A stretch of 64,000 bases of DNA, from positions 19,230,052 through 19,294,051 of the forward strand of contig AP025066.1 of assembly GCA_036186865.1 (NCBI GenBank), given 5' to 3'. Positions within the stretch are counted from its first letter, which is position 1. Each line of letters starts with the position of its first letter. A program made the translations under genes and the position numbers. This document shows positions 10,810-22,154 of the stretch, in pieces. Source of the stretch: Eustoma russellianum. Taxonomy: Eukaryota; Streptophyta; Magnoliopsida; Gentianales; Gentianaceae. A model generated the notes under the pieces. It saw only the letters and a list, made by a program, of their open reading frames with translations, made no database searches and was not told the origin of the DNA.

Positions 10810-10960
10810 TCTTCTTCTAATTCTTGAGAATTCGCAATGGTTGGTGATAGAGAATTTGAGAAAAGTGAGTTGATTTGGTGAGGGTATAGAGCGAGTGCCG
10901 TGTTCACGTTGAACGGAGGGGGGGGGGGGGGGGGTCAACGCCCTCAGCACGGGAGAGCTG
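10810..10960 (-). promoter_or_regulatory. DRB 5' leader with a homopolymer C tract
   Basis: Upstream of the DRB start codon the gene strand carries 17 consecutive C (plus-strand G at 10918-10934), 109-125 nt before the ATG. The frame stays open through it but contains no ATG. The transcription start cannot be placed. Confidence 0.4.
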
Positions 10961-10999
10961 ACATCTTATTATTTTAAATTCTGATCTAAAAAATATAAG

Positions 11000-11110
11000 G
11001 TCACCAATCACGCGTCGTCATGTGTAGAAAAACAGTTTTTTAACAAAAATGTGCAATACCCTTTTTTTAAAAAGCTGCTTTTGTACACGTGACAATGTGT
11101 GATTGGAGAC
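11000..11110. repeat. Small foldback element (MITE-like), copy 1
   Basis: The left arm begins GTCACCAATCACGCGTCGTC and the right arm ends CACGTGACAATGTGTGATTG followed by GAGAC; these are imperfect inverted repeats of about 30 bp around an AT-rich core. A related sequence in the same orientation lies at 20305-20405. No coding capacity; superfamily not determined. Confidence 0.55.
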
Positions 11111-11510
11111 TGCTTATTTTCTCTCACACAAATTAATTTTTAGGCGGTCAATCAATCCAAGTATCAATAGAAAAATATTAATTGAGATCACTCTTGGCCT
11201 TGAACTCTCATGCTAGTATAAATTGTTCTTTATATATTAATTGTGTAATGAATGTGGAATGTTTACTAATTAATTATCATAAAATTTTATGTTTTTAAGG
11301 CATCAACATCTCAATCTTAAACAACATCGTGAAAAATGTAATTCATATCAATCAACAGTCTTTTAGATGGAAGGTTCAGGCCATAGTGTCTACTTGGTAT
11401 TCAGGCCCAAACATGTTATGGATTAAGAGATGATATCAATGTCTAAACATCTACACTATGGATGCTAAAATTTGTAAATACAACTTTAGATGCAATCTAA
11501 TCCAAACATC
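11111..11510. other. Intergenic, no gene seen
   Basis: AT-rich flank between the foldback element and the SINE. No reading frame or repeat could be supported. Confidence 0.5.
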
Positions 11511-11528
11511 AACTTAACAAGTAGGGTT
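11511..11528. repeat. SINE target site duplication, left copy
   Basis: An 18-bp sequence repeated perfectly at 11796-11813, immediately after the SINE. Confidence 0.8.
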
Positions 11529-11795
11529 GTCCCCTGGACATAGTCCAACTGGTTTTGGACAGGAGTTCTCAAAAGGGACGTCAGGGGTTCAATTCTTGTC
11601 AAAGGCAATAAAGTCTCTTCCCATCAAGTGCATAGTGTGGGAGCTTCCTTGGCATGTAGGCTTGCCTACAGTGCTGGAGACTCCTGTGTAAATGACCAAG
11701 CTCTTGCTAGCGGGCCGTTGGGTACCTGATTTACCTCCCTACACTAACTTTGAGACTGAGTGTGGCAAGAACCCTTAATGGTTAGGTTGAACCTT
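11529..11795 (+). mobile_element. tRNA-derived SINE with 18-bp target site duplications
   Basis: The 267-bp insert is bounded by perfect 18-bp direct repeats (AACTTAACAAGTAGGGTT at 11511-11528 and 11796-11813). Near its 5' end are a box-A-like stretch (ACATAGTCCAACTGG) and a box B (GGGGTTCAATTC), the internal RNA polymerase III promoter of tRNA-type SINEs. There is no protein coding. Target duplications of this length fit LINE-machinery insertion. The family name is not known to me. Confidence 0.8.
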
Positions 11796-11813
11796 AACTT
11801 AACAAGTAGGGTT
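11796..11813. repeat. SINE target site duplication, right copy
   Basis: Perfect repeat of 11511-11528. Confidence 0.8.
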
Positions 11814-11882
11814 TGGCAACTATAAAACTTGCCTTCATGTGATTGGTATTAGGAAGAGTTTTTTCCCCCTTGTATTCAAGCA

Positions 11883-14297
11883 TGTAGCGCCCCGCTCCCG
11901 AGCCCTAGCATCGGGAACAGTGCACCCGCCGTAGCCTACTATGAGGACTACAAAGCGTCGTTCAAACTTCTTTGCACGTCGGAACTGACGTAGAAATTTT
12001 TCGCGGAAACGATAATTAAAGAAATAAACATCTTCATTAAATTAAATCCATCAGAATAAAATCAAGTACAAGGGTTGACGAAACCCGCTAAGTCAAATAT
12101 GAAATACTAAAATCAAAATAATAAACCTATGTGGATGTCTATCTGACTATCCTACGTAACAAGCTCCGGGTCAACAAGATTCCTTCTCGAGTCCAGCTCA
12201 CTAGTCCCAGCTTGCGTAATCTGTCTCACCCTCGTTAACTGTATATACTCATAATCTGCTCACCTGTGGAGGGGTGGTGGGGGGTGAGTGATGTGAGTCA
12301 CTCGTAGGTTACCCGTCTCTCCCGAAAAGGGACTGTCACATACTGAGTCGGGTAAACACATAAAACACGTAAAGCATGGAGCAGATAAATAAAGCAATAA
12401 AGCATAAACAGATAAATAATAAGGCAAATAAAGCATAAATAAGGAAATAACACATACCCGACCCGATCCGTATCCCAAACCGTAGCACTGAAACAACTTA
12501 ATAACAAGACAACGATAATCAGCAATAACAATGCAATGCGCAACATCATGATGCATGCACTTCTATCTACGTGTCACACGCAGTCATTTAGCATCGCATG
12601 CTATGCTCTTCCTTTTCCATGATATGCTATGCATGTCCCGGGTCCTATCGAGTGAAGGTAACCATTATTACCAACACCCATCACACGCCTCGTCAGGCCA
12701 CACGGCTCATAGGCCAAATGCAATGCTCGTGCCATGAATGCGTCACACGTGCACACTTCCGTTTGTCCTATGTTGCATGCTCCGTTCTATGTTGCGTATT
12801 ACCTATATTGCGTAGTTACCCTATGTTGCGTGGGGTTCATTACTGTAATTTTATCTTCTACCGTTATTTTATCTTTCTAGACTTTATTTTAGGTTTCTAC
12901 ACTTTATTTTATTTTTCCTAGGCTTTCAAGCACTTTAATTTTGTTTATAAATATTTTTATCTTCCCCTACTATTTTTATTTCTTTTATTTTAATCTATTT
13001 AATAGGTTTCTACATTTTTTTATTATTTTTTTTAAAGCATAATTAATGCTAGACTAATTAAAAATATATAAATTCCATCTCTTTTTATTCGACCGTCAGT
13101 ATGTTAGTTCATTATATATTTTATTTTTCTCTTTTTTTTTTCCACCACCCAAGTACTGTTTGGCTAATATTATACTTTTTTTAAAAATCAATTTATCTTT
13201 ATTTTATTTCAGCTATTGAACTTAATTAATGGTCTTATTTCTTTAATTAGCAGATTTAATAACCAAAACATACAGGCCCTTATTAGCCCTTATCCGCTGG
13301 CCCTTTCTCATTTCTCCTGCAGCCTGGCCCGCTAGGACTGTTGGCCTGTTAACAAGCCTTTCAGTTTTTTTTTATTCTCTGCAGCACTTGGGCCGAATTC
13401 AAGTGGCCTGCCAAGGTTGAGGCCGGCCTGCCAGACGTGCCTGCTGACTGCGGCAGGCCTGGCCTACGTTCTCTCTCTCTTTTTTTTTCTGTTTAACTTT
13501 TCTTTAATTTCTCAATTCCTAATTTACTTCAAAAATTCATATCTTCTTCGTTTTAACTCCGATTTACCCCAAACCAGTGGGATTTGGCTCATTATAACAC
13601 GACCAACACAACGGCGCTGGACACGTCAGCGCGTGTCCGGTACGCGCCGCCAGGGCCGCGCGTGGGCCCCACGCGCCACCCCTGAAACACGCACTTTCCG
13701 ACGTTTTGAACCCGTCCCGGCCTATTTCTGTGCTAAGTGATCTATATCTAAGGCCAGCCACGCAATTTCCATACCAAAACATAAAAGGATTCATAATAAA
13801 CATGCAAAAGATAAACATCATTGATAATCAAATAATTCCCAAAACAGAATGCGAGGGAATCCAAAGCAATCCGACAGAGGGGAGGGTAACCTACCTCTTG
13901 AATGCAAACTCACTAACAACACGGTGTTGGATTTGATGTGGGTGGCCAACTTTCCTTCCTATTCCTCTTTTCTTCCTTCTCTCTCTCTTCTCTTTTTCTT
14001 TTCCTCTCTTTTTCCCTTCTCTCCTCACTGGCCGAATCTCTCTCTTTGCCCCAATTGCACTTTTCCTTTTCCTTGCTAATGTTCACGTTTGTGAATGTGT
14101 TGGGGGAGAATAAATTGGGGGAATTAATTTGAGTAGTGGGGAGGAAGTTATGAGATAGTGGGAGTGATTTGGGGGGAGGTTATGGGTAGTTTTAGGATTA
14201 ATTAATTATTATTATTATTATTTTTAATTCAGTTTTTTTACTTTAATTAATATTAATTATCATTTTTTTTTATTTTAAAAAAAGTACGGTTACGACA
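11883..14297 (-). repeat. LARD 3' LTR (left copy)
   Basis: Runs from TGTAGCGCCCCG to GGTTACGACA on the plus strand and aligns along its whole length with 17788-20194. Differences are few, mostly small indels in G or T runs and a short length difference near 13645. Small ORFs found in both copies are LTR sequence and not genes. Confidence 0.9.
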
Positions 14298-14299
14298 TT

Positions 14300-14310
14300 C
14301 TACCCTCCTT
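14300..14310 (-). promoter_or_regulatory. LARD polypurine tract
   Basis: Plus-strand CTACCCTCCTT gives AAGGAGGGTAG on the element strand, directly before the 3' LTR. It would prime plus-strand DNA synthesis. Confidence 0.5.
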
Positions 14311-15380
14311 ACAAAAAGTTTCGTCCTCGAAACTTGCGTACTACATCGGCAACACTTAGTTTAGTTCTGCTTGATCATCTCACCTAGATAATAGTCAAGC
14401 TAAATATCCCTTCCGTTTTCTAACATGCTAAACACATCACTTCTTTATCACACGGTAAGGTCAAAATCATTCCATGTACACCAACAGGGAAATTTCTGAT
14501 TTATTGTCCTCTTGCTTATTAAAATCTTTACCTAATCTATCTATGGTTATCGAATCAACCTTAAGTGTATTGTCATCATACTAATGGTTCTACAACCCAA
14601 TTATTGGTCTATAATTTACTTATCTCTATGGTCATCAACAACCCTTGTAAATTAGTTCTTGGGTGTACTACAATCTTTGACTTAACACCTTATTCACAAG
14701 ACTCATCTCTTGAATCGTACGTATTTTAAGAATATGTTTTACTCTACTATGATTCAATTTGGTCATCGCTAGTATCCCACAAGGTGATCCAATCCTTATA
14801 GAGCTCAATCCTTAAATTAATTCTCTATAATTAGTATATATATACTTCTACTTATACCACTTGATGTGTATCATTCAACCTATCGCAGTCAATAGTTTCA
14901 GATTCTTAAACTCATTATATATGATTTATCCCCCTAGATACTTAACCAACTAATATCCTTCATTTACACTAATATGGTACTTGCTACACAAAACCAAGTC
15001 CTTAAAATTAATTCTTATTTGCTTACGAACTAACTCTATGATCATGCCCTTATTTCTTTGAAGATATCATTAGCCTAATATACGCAATAGGTGTACGACA
15101 TACCTTTCTTCTAATAAACGTGACCTAAATGGCTGAAATATAACTTTAGTCGTTTTAAAATAATATCATTTCTATGTATGTATTTATTTATTTATTTTAA
15201 ACAAGATTCGAAATAATTTTACTCGTTTTCGCAAAGCGGTGTTTCAAATCACCTTTTATAAAAACGATGATATAACTTGTTCGCAAAGTGTTTCGATGAA
15301 ATGGAATTAGAACAGTTGAAAATGTAATAATGTAAGGTTTTATAAAACGACTTGAATACGGTACCTTTCGTTTCCTATAA

Positions 15381-15386
<6 letters not shown>

Positions 15387-15416
<30 letters not shown>
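15387..15416. repeat. (TA)n microsatellite
   Basis: A run of about 15 TA units inside the LARD, followed by a second shorter run at about 15424-15437. Confidence 0.9.
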
Positions 15417-15418
<2 letters not shown>

Positions 15419-17174
15419 AAAGCTATATATATATATACATATTTACAAAAGTTACGTAAGTTTATCGCAAGCGGAGAAATAATTTCAAAAACACTTTAAC
15501 AGATAAACTGCTTGCGATTTCGATAGCTGTTAATTAATTTTGACTGTAAATAGATGTAACAAAAATGGAAATTCTAACATATTGTGCAAGAATTATATAT
15601 AAACACATCAGGTTCCGAAGAACGTCAGCATTTTAAAAGTTCTCTCCTCTTTAAGATCATCAAATGATTTAAAACTTTTCTTATACAATATACAAGTACA
15701 GAAATGAATTCGCCTTGTAAAGTTGGTAGGCTATATAAAAAATATATGAGACTCAATAAGGTATTTCCGAAGACAAACATTTTTAGAATACTTGTTAAAA
15801 TATGGTTGTACATTGGTGTACGTGCTTATATAAAATATTTATCTATTTGAAAAGTGTATCAGTGCAATATTTTGTATAATTATATAGGCCATCCTTTTTT
15901 TTCAGATAAGGTCTCCGATGTACAGTTTCTTATAAGTCTAACTTCTGCCTGCTGATGATGAATCTTTAACTTAAATTAGTCCAATCCTAGCATGGCACAC
16001 TAATTATTGATCGACTTAAGGTGTTTTAATTCATCATGCTTCCGCGCGCTACACTGATCCACTATGCCTTATTACTTGGTTATTTGAACCACTAATTTTA
16101 TTCTAGTTCATATGAAAAGCAACAACTACTTGTTCATGTCCGCTCTATTAATTCAAGCCTATTAACTTCAAGTCAAATGTCTCGATGCCAACACTTAACT
16201 AGAAAGTTGTATCGATTCATTATTCCCATGCACTTGTTATAGCCGATTCACACCTTTGCTACCGGTCAGTATCTCTAGTGAGACTAATATCGTCGTCCTA
16301 CTAATAACTCTAAATTTCAACATCTTAACCTTAGACTATAAATTCTTTCGTGTGATTCTCTTACTAATTGCTACTGATTATAATGCTTATGAATCATTAC
16401 TTAGTTTCTATCATCTCTCTATCATCTCTTAGTATCTATCATACTATAATAATTCATTTCTTAGTAGCTATTGCCTCAACTTAGACCTAAGTCTGCTCTG
16501 ATGATAATGTCTAAGTAGGGATATAGGCCAGTTTTACTTTACCCTATTGTTATCGAGTCCCGTGATGTTGTTGCAGTGATGCAGCCCGAGTTACTGTCTG
16601 ACCTATTAATATGTCACTAGCGTTTGCAGTAGGGTGTTCTGGTTAACATTTTAATTCATTCAAATTAATTACATAGTATTCAACTAGGGTTACTAAGATC
16701 ACGGCTTAAAGTTATGATCAACTTAGGTAAGGTAGAATTATATGAGATACCTTAGGTATACAAGTTTCACAACCAATCGTCTCATTAAGTCTAAGATCAT
16801 AAATTCCTCTTAGAATTGTTCTTAGTATCATCTTTCCTTAAGTCTAAGATTATATTTTATTTCCAAAATCATGCTTAGCGCATAATCCACGCTTATAACT
16901 ACCTTCTGTACTTATGTCCAAGTTCAACTTTTAATCGGAATCGTCACTTACATTGAAGATTGTGAATTATGTTCAGGATCAAGCAGTATCTATGTTCATG
17001 ATCATTGCTTATGTTCAACTCATCACTTATCTCTAAGATTATGACTTAGGGCAAAATCGTAATTAAATTTCTAATATCATAGCCTAAATCTACATTTCCG
17101 CCGTGAATTTAGAACCATTCTTTGAAGATCGTATCCTCGACATGTAATACCTCTTGAACTCATCTCGAAATTAG

Positions 17175-17400
17175 ATCCAAGTGACCGGCGATACCAGTCG
17201 TGTTGCGCCACCACTCCTCCGCATCCTTATCGAAGAATTTCCGGTCCGACTATGGTGGTAGAGGCAGCGACGGCTGGTTCAACAACTGGTGTTACTGTGC
17301 TAAGGTGTTGGTCATGGTGACTATGGCATCTCCAAGTGCTTGGAGATGATCCCCTGATTCTGGTGGGTCTCACCACCATTTCTTCTATTACCAGCTTGTT
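17175..17400 (-). pseudogene. Vestigial gag fragment in the LARD
   Basis: Read on the minus strand, one frame gives GDAIVTMTNTLAQ, stop, HQLLNQPSLPLPP, stop, then DRKFFDKDAEEWWRNTTGIA. The acidic-plus-tryptophan block (DAEEWW) is reminiscent of the start of the Gag domain in plant Gypsy elements, and the fragment sits where gag should begin, downstream of the primer-binding site. It suggests the LARD descends from a coding Gypsy element. It is short and broken, so this is tentative. Confidence 0.35.
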
Positions 17401-17772
17401 CACGTTTTACCAGAATTTTTTTTTTGGCATTTCAAAATGTTCAAAAATATATTTATTTAACTACGAACTAAGTTAGGGGGTATTTTGGAAATTTCAAACA
17501 GCTTAGGGGGTCGCATGCAAATGTTCAGGGGTAATTTGAGAATTTCTATCGTTTATAGAATTCATGCTAAAAGTTAAGGGCAGAATGGTAATTAAGTAAG
17601 TAAACGATCGCTCACCTTTGTATCCCCTAACCCGATCATCACTTAAGTCTAAGATCATCACTAAATCCTATTTTGTTTCTTAAGGGTAAAATCGTCATTT
17701 AAAGAAAAAGATCGTAGCTTATGTCTAAGTGATCTAGTTAATCCTGCGTTTCCGAGGCGGATCTGAAGCATC

Positions 17773-17787
17773 GGCTCTGATACCACC
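17773..17787 (-). promoter_or_regulatory. LARD primer-binding site (initiator tRNA-Met type)
   Basis: Plus-strand GGCTCTGATACCACC gives GGTGGTATCAGAGCC on the element strand, adjoining the 5' LTR. TGGTATCAGAGC is the usual complement of plant initiator tRNA-Met. It fixes the orientation of the element. Confidence 0.85.
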
Positions 17788-20194
17788 TGTAGCGCCCCGC
17801 TCCCGAGCCCTAGCATCGGGAACAATGCACCCGCCGTAGCCTACTATGAGGACTACAAAGCGTCGTTCAAACTTCTTTGCACGTCGGAACTGACGTAGAA
17901 ATTTTTCGCGGAAACGATAATTAAAGAAATAAACATCTTCATTAAATTAAATCCATCAGAATAAAATCAAGTACAAGGGTTGACGAAACCCGCTAAGTCA
18001 AATATGAAATACTAAAATCAAAATAATAAACCTATGTGGATGTCTATCTGACTATCCTACGTAACAAGCTCCGGGTCAACAAGATTCCTTCTCGAGTCCA
18101 GCTCACTAGTCCCAGCTTGCGTAATCTGTCTCACCCTCGTTAACTGTATATACTCATAATCTGCTCACCTGTGGAGGGGTGGTGGGGGGGTGAGTGATGT
18201 GAGTCACTCGTAGGTTACCCGTCTCTCCCGAAAAGGGACTGTCACATACTGAGTCGGGTAAACACATAAAACACGTAAAGCATGGAGCAGATAAATAAAG
18301 CAATAAAGCATAAACAGATAAATAATAAGGCAAATAAAGCATAAATAAGGAAATAACACATACCCGACCCGATCCGTATCCCAAACCGTAGCACTGAAAC
18401 AACTTAATAACAAGACAACGATAATCAGCAATAACAATGCAATGCGCAACATCATGATGCATGCACTTCTATCTACGTGTCACACGCAGTCATTTAGCAT
18501 CGCATGCTATGCTCTTCCTTTTCCATGATATGCTATGCATGTCCCGGGTCCTATCGAGTGAAGGTAACCATTATTACCAACACCCATCACACGCCTCGTC
18601 AGGCCACACGGCTCATAGGCCAAATGCAATGCTCGTGCCATGAATGCGTCACACGTGCACACTTCCGTTTGTCCTATGTTGCATGCTCCGTTCTATGTTG
18701 CGTATTACCTATATTGCGTAGTTACCCTATGTTGCGTGGGGTTCATTACTGTAATTTTATCTTCTACCGTTATTTTATCTTTCTAGACTTTATTTTAGGT
18801 TTCTACACTTTATTTTATTTTTCCTAGGCTTTCAAGCACTTTAATTTTGTTTATAAATATTTTTATCTTCCCCTACTATTTTTATTTCTTTTATTTTAAT
18901 CTATTTAATAGGTTTCTACATTTTTTTATTATTATTTTTTTAAAGCATAATTAATGCTAGACTAATTAAAAATATATAAATTCCATCTTTTTTTATTCGA
19001 CCGTCAGTATGTTAGTTCATTATATATTTTATTTTTCTCTTTTTTTTTCCGCCACCCAAGTACTGTTTGGCTAATATTATACTTTTTTTAAAAATCAATT
19101 TATCTTTATTTTATTTCAGCTATTGAACTTAATTAATGGTCTTATTTCTTTAATTAGCAGATTTAATAACCAAAACATACAGGCCCTTATTAGCCCTTAT
19201 CCGCTGGCCCTTTCTCATTTCTCCTGCAGCCTGGCCCGCTAGGACTGTTGGCCTGTTAACAAGCCTTTCAGTTTTTTTTTTTATTCTCTGCAGCACTTGG
19301 GCCGAATTCAAGTGGCCTGCCAAGGTTGAGGCCGGCCTGCCAGACGTGCCTGCTGACTGCGGCAGGCCTGGCCTACGTTCTCTCTCTCTTTTTTTTCTGT
19401 TTAACTTTTCTTTAATTTCTCAATTCCTAATTTACTTCAAAAATTCATATCTTCTTCGTTTTAACTCCGATTTACCCCAAACCAGTGGGGTTTGACTCAT
19501 TATAACACGACCAACACAACGGCGCTGGACACGTCAGCGCGTGTCCGGTACGCGCCGCCAGGGGGGCCCACGCCACCCCTGAAACACGCACTTTCCGACG
19601 TTTTGAACCCGTCCCGGCCTATTTCCGTGCTAAGTGATCTATATCTAAGGCCAGCCACGCAATTTCCATACCAAAACATAAAAGGATTCATAATAAACAT
19701 GCAAAAGATAAACATCATTGATAATCAAATAATTCCAAAACAGAATGCGAGGGAATCCAAAGCAATCCGACAGAGGGGAGGGTAACCTACCTCTTGAATG
19801 CAAACTCACTAACAACACGGTGTTGGATTTGATGTGGGTGGCCAACTTTCCTTCCTATTCCTCTTTTCTTCCTTCTCTCTCTCTTCTCTTTTTCTTTTCC
19901 TCTCTTTTTCCCTTCTCTCCTCACTGTCCGAATCTCTCTCTTTGCCCCAATTGCACTTTTCCTTTTCCTTGCTAATGTTCACGTTTGTGAATGTGTTGGG
20001 GGAGAATAAATTGGGGGAATTAATTTGAGTAGTGGGGAGGAAGTTATGGGATAGTGGGAGTGATTTGGGGGAGGTTATGGGTAGTTTTAGGATTAATTAA
20101 TTATTATTATTATTATTTTTAATTCAGTTTTTTTTTACTTTAATTAATATTAATTATCATTTTTTTTTCTTTTAAAAAAAGTACGGTTACGACA
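17788..20194 (-). repeat. LARD 5' LTR (right copy)
   Basis: Full-length partner of 11883-14297, about 2407 bp, starting TGTAGCGCCCCG and ending TTACGACA on the plus strand. It adjoins the primer-binding site, so it is the 5' LTR of a minus-strand element. Confidence 0.9.
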
Positions 20195-20304
20195 AGCATC
20201 CACGCACACCCAAACGAAAAGAATAGAGATTGAGATCATGATTACTATAAAAGAAAAAAATAGTTCGGATGAGATCTGAGTATGCCTCATATGAGTCAAA
20301 ACAT

Positions 20305-20405
20305 GAGGTCTCTAATTACACGACGTCATTTGTATAAAATAGCCTTTTTTTAAAAAGAAAAAAAGTAAACAACATGCTCTTTTGTACACGTGACATCGGA
20401 GGTAT
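20305..20405. repeat. Small foldback element (MITE-like), copy 2
   Basis: Starts 'aggtctctaattacacgacg' and ends 'cttttgtacacgtgacatcg'; roughly three quarters identical to 11000-11110 in the same order, with weaker terminal inversion. A decayed copy of the same repeat family. Confidence 0.45.
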
Positions 20406-20461
20406 CATATTTTGCTTTAGCCTTCTCTGATCTCATCCGGTTCACAATATATATCCACATT

Positions 20462-20712
20462 TTAGTAGCTTCCTCCATTCAATCTCTCGGCATCAAGTGA
20501 AACTAAGGCATTTCCATGGTGCCCCCCAACATCCCCACCATTTATGAGCTTCAGTTTGTCGCTCCGATGGCCGACTTTATCCTAAAGAACATCACATCCG
20601 ATTAGGCGCCACAACTATCTCTATTATCCTCCAACACACCGAATCTAAACTCTTATTCGTCGATTCATACTCCATGATTCTTGAGGCAATTTCTCTGTTC
20701 CGCCAAATTTGC
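20462..20712 (+). pseudogene. Fragment of an acyl-activating enzyme (AMP-binding, AAE-type) pseudogene
   Basis: Three consecutive pieces resemble the N-terminal part of plant acyl-activating enzymes (acetate/butyrate-CoA ligase-like): ASSIQSLGIK (from about 20465), then VPPNIPTIYELQFVAPMAD (about 20518-20574), then, after a frameshift near 20583, IRLGATTISIILQHTESKLLFVD (about 20597-20666). In the family this stretch lies before the AMP-binding signature. Stops (TGA, TAA) sit between the first two pieces. No remaining exons are seen, and a Copia element begins at 20860. Recognition is by pattern memory of the family; a database search would settle it. Confidence 0.55.
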
Positions 20713-20859
20713 AGATTCTGGCGCTTATTCTGATTTTTAATTATATGCAAACCAAGAAATCATTTTCTAGATTCAGAAACTTTTTTGATAGTTATGAGGA
20801 TTTGGTGAGAAAAGATAATGAGCAAGATTTTTAGTAGGTCAGACCAGCAGATGAGTGGG

Positions 20860-21117
20860 TATTAAGGAACCGAAACTATAGCCGCTGCAGCCGTGTGTTG
20901 CCAACTAGGGTTTGACCTATCTCAACCAACTATTAGCTATACTAACAAACTTAGTTAGTGTACTTGTTGCAACAACTTCTAGTTGTATCTAACCATTGTT
21001 ATCCTTTAGTTTGGTTTGTTTAGTTTGTACCAAACTCTTGTTGTAAAGATTATATAATCTTGTGTAAATGATATACTATACATGAATGAAATATCATTTC
21101 CTTGCTCTCAATCTTTT
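20860..21117 (+). repeat. Copia-1 5' LTR
   Basis: From TATTAAGGAACC to CTCTCAATCTTTT. It matches 25381-25638 almost base for base. A TATA-like TATATAAT lies at 21051-21058. The first bases are TA rather than the canonical TG. Confidence 0.9.
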
Positions 21118-21118
21118 A

Positions 21119-21131
21119 TGATATCAGAGCC
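21119..21131 (+). promoter_or_regulatory. Copia-1 primer-binding site
   Basis: TGATATCAGAGCC, one mismatch from the usual initiator tRNA-Met complement TGGTATCAGAGCC, two bases after the LTR. Confidence 0.75.
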
Positions 21132-21182
21132 ATTTCGACTCAAACGAGTACTCACCTAAGCACGGCTCACTATCTCGGCTCA

Positions 21183-22151
21183 ATGGCGGAACACTCAACT
21201 AAGCATGGTTCCCTTGATGGAGTCATTGCCATCAATGTTGCCGCACAGCTGCCTATCAAACCGATTAAAAATAACTTTCCTTCTTGGAGGGCACAGTTCG
21301 ATGCCCTACTGTATGGATACGATCTAATGGAATTTCTTGATGAGAGTAAACCATGTCCTTCTCAATACACGGTCGACCAAGAGGTTTCAAAACAGCCAAA
21401 CCCATATTATGCTATATGGATTCGGCAGGACAAGCTGTTACTTCATGCCATTTTGGCATCAGTTTTTGAAGGAGTGGTGCTACTGATCGCCACCGCCTCT
21501 ACATCTCGTGATGCTTGGATGAAGCTTCATCGACTATATGCTAATAAGTCTCGTTCTCGTATAATGAATCTTAAGGAGCGTCTGACTAATATCACTTGTG
21601 ACACTCAGCCTGTTGCTGATTATCTTCAGACTATCAAAAGCATCGCTGATGAGTTAGCCCATGTTGACACTCATCTCAGTGATGATGATTTGTCCATTTT
21701 TTCTCTAAATGGACTCAGCAGCAACTTTAAAGAAATTGCTGCTGCCATTCGCACGCGTGATACTCCTACTTCTTTTGAAGAGCTTCACGACAAATTGGTG
21801 GAACATGAAGCCTTTCTTAAAAGGGAAGAGACTCGTAGTGGAGCATCAGTCACTGTTCATACCACACAGATGAAAACCGGAGGACACTCAAAAGGCACAA
21901 TGGGAGGGCCTCGACACGGTGGCGGACGGCCTTCCACAGGGAAGCCGTCGTTTCATTCAGCTACACCGCAAGTGTTTGGCCAGTCATCGGCTAACACTCG
22001 CTCTATCCGAAATTCTTCCCAGTCTGGGGTGGTCTGTCAATACTGTCAAAAACGTGGACACACAGCGCGTCAGTGTTACTCTTTGAAGCAGTCATTGCAG
22101 CAGCAACCCGAAGTCCATTACACCACCTCTGGGTCAATGCAGCACAACTGA
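21183..22151 (+). pseudogene. Copia-1 gag
   Basis: 322 residues from ATG 21183 (MAEHSTKHGS) to TGA 22149-22151. The N-terminal half has the plant Copia Gag features (NFPSWRAQFDALLYGYDL; SRSRIMNLKERL). A CCHC zinc knuckle (CQYCQKRGHTARQC, residues 285-298) would bind RNA in the particle. The TGA lies in frame just before the protease motif, where Copia polyproteins usually have Trp, so the stop separates what was one Gag-Pol. The upstream in-frame ATG at 21102 lies within the LTR and is not chosen. Confidence 0.85.
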
Positions 22152-22154
22152 GTC

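Larger units (their letters stand above)
14298..17787 (-). other. LARD internal region, non-coding
   Basis: No ORF of useful length on either strand, only AT-rich sequence rich in short words such as 'cttaagtctaagatcat'. It contains a TA microsatellite (15387-15416) and, next to the primer-binding site side, a vestige of gag on the minus strand (17175-17400). Confidence 0.7.
11883..20194 (-). mobile_element. LARD-like non-coding LTR retrotransposon
   Basis: Two near-identical LTRs of about 2.41 kb flank a 3.49-kb internal region without a usable ORF. On the minus strand the element reads 5' LTR (20194-17788), a primer-binding site TGGTATCAGAGCC next to it, the internal region, a purine tract (14310-14300) and the 3' LTR (14297-11883). 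Flanking AGCA (or AAGCA, if one A is shared) is a target duplication. Long LTRs plus a non-coding interior define LARDs, which depend on proteins from another element. High LTR identity implies fairly recent insertion. The LTR terminus resembles that of the Gypsy element at 41631-50637. Confidence 0.85.

Noticed and set aside
10534..10950. Longer start for the DRB protein upstream of MYKSRLQE
   Set aside because: The frame is open but has no ATG, and it runs through the poly-C tract; the conserved motif begins at MYK.
12260..14132. Several ORFs of 60-107 codons in the left LARD LTR, repeated at 18154-20028
   Set aside because: They lie inside the LTRs on both strands, have biased Phe/Leu/Ser content from T-rich DNA, and match no family. 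Duplication reflects the LTR pair, not paralogous genes.
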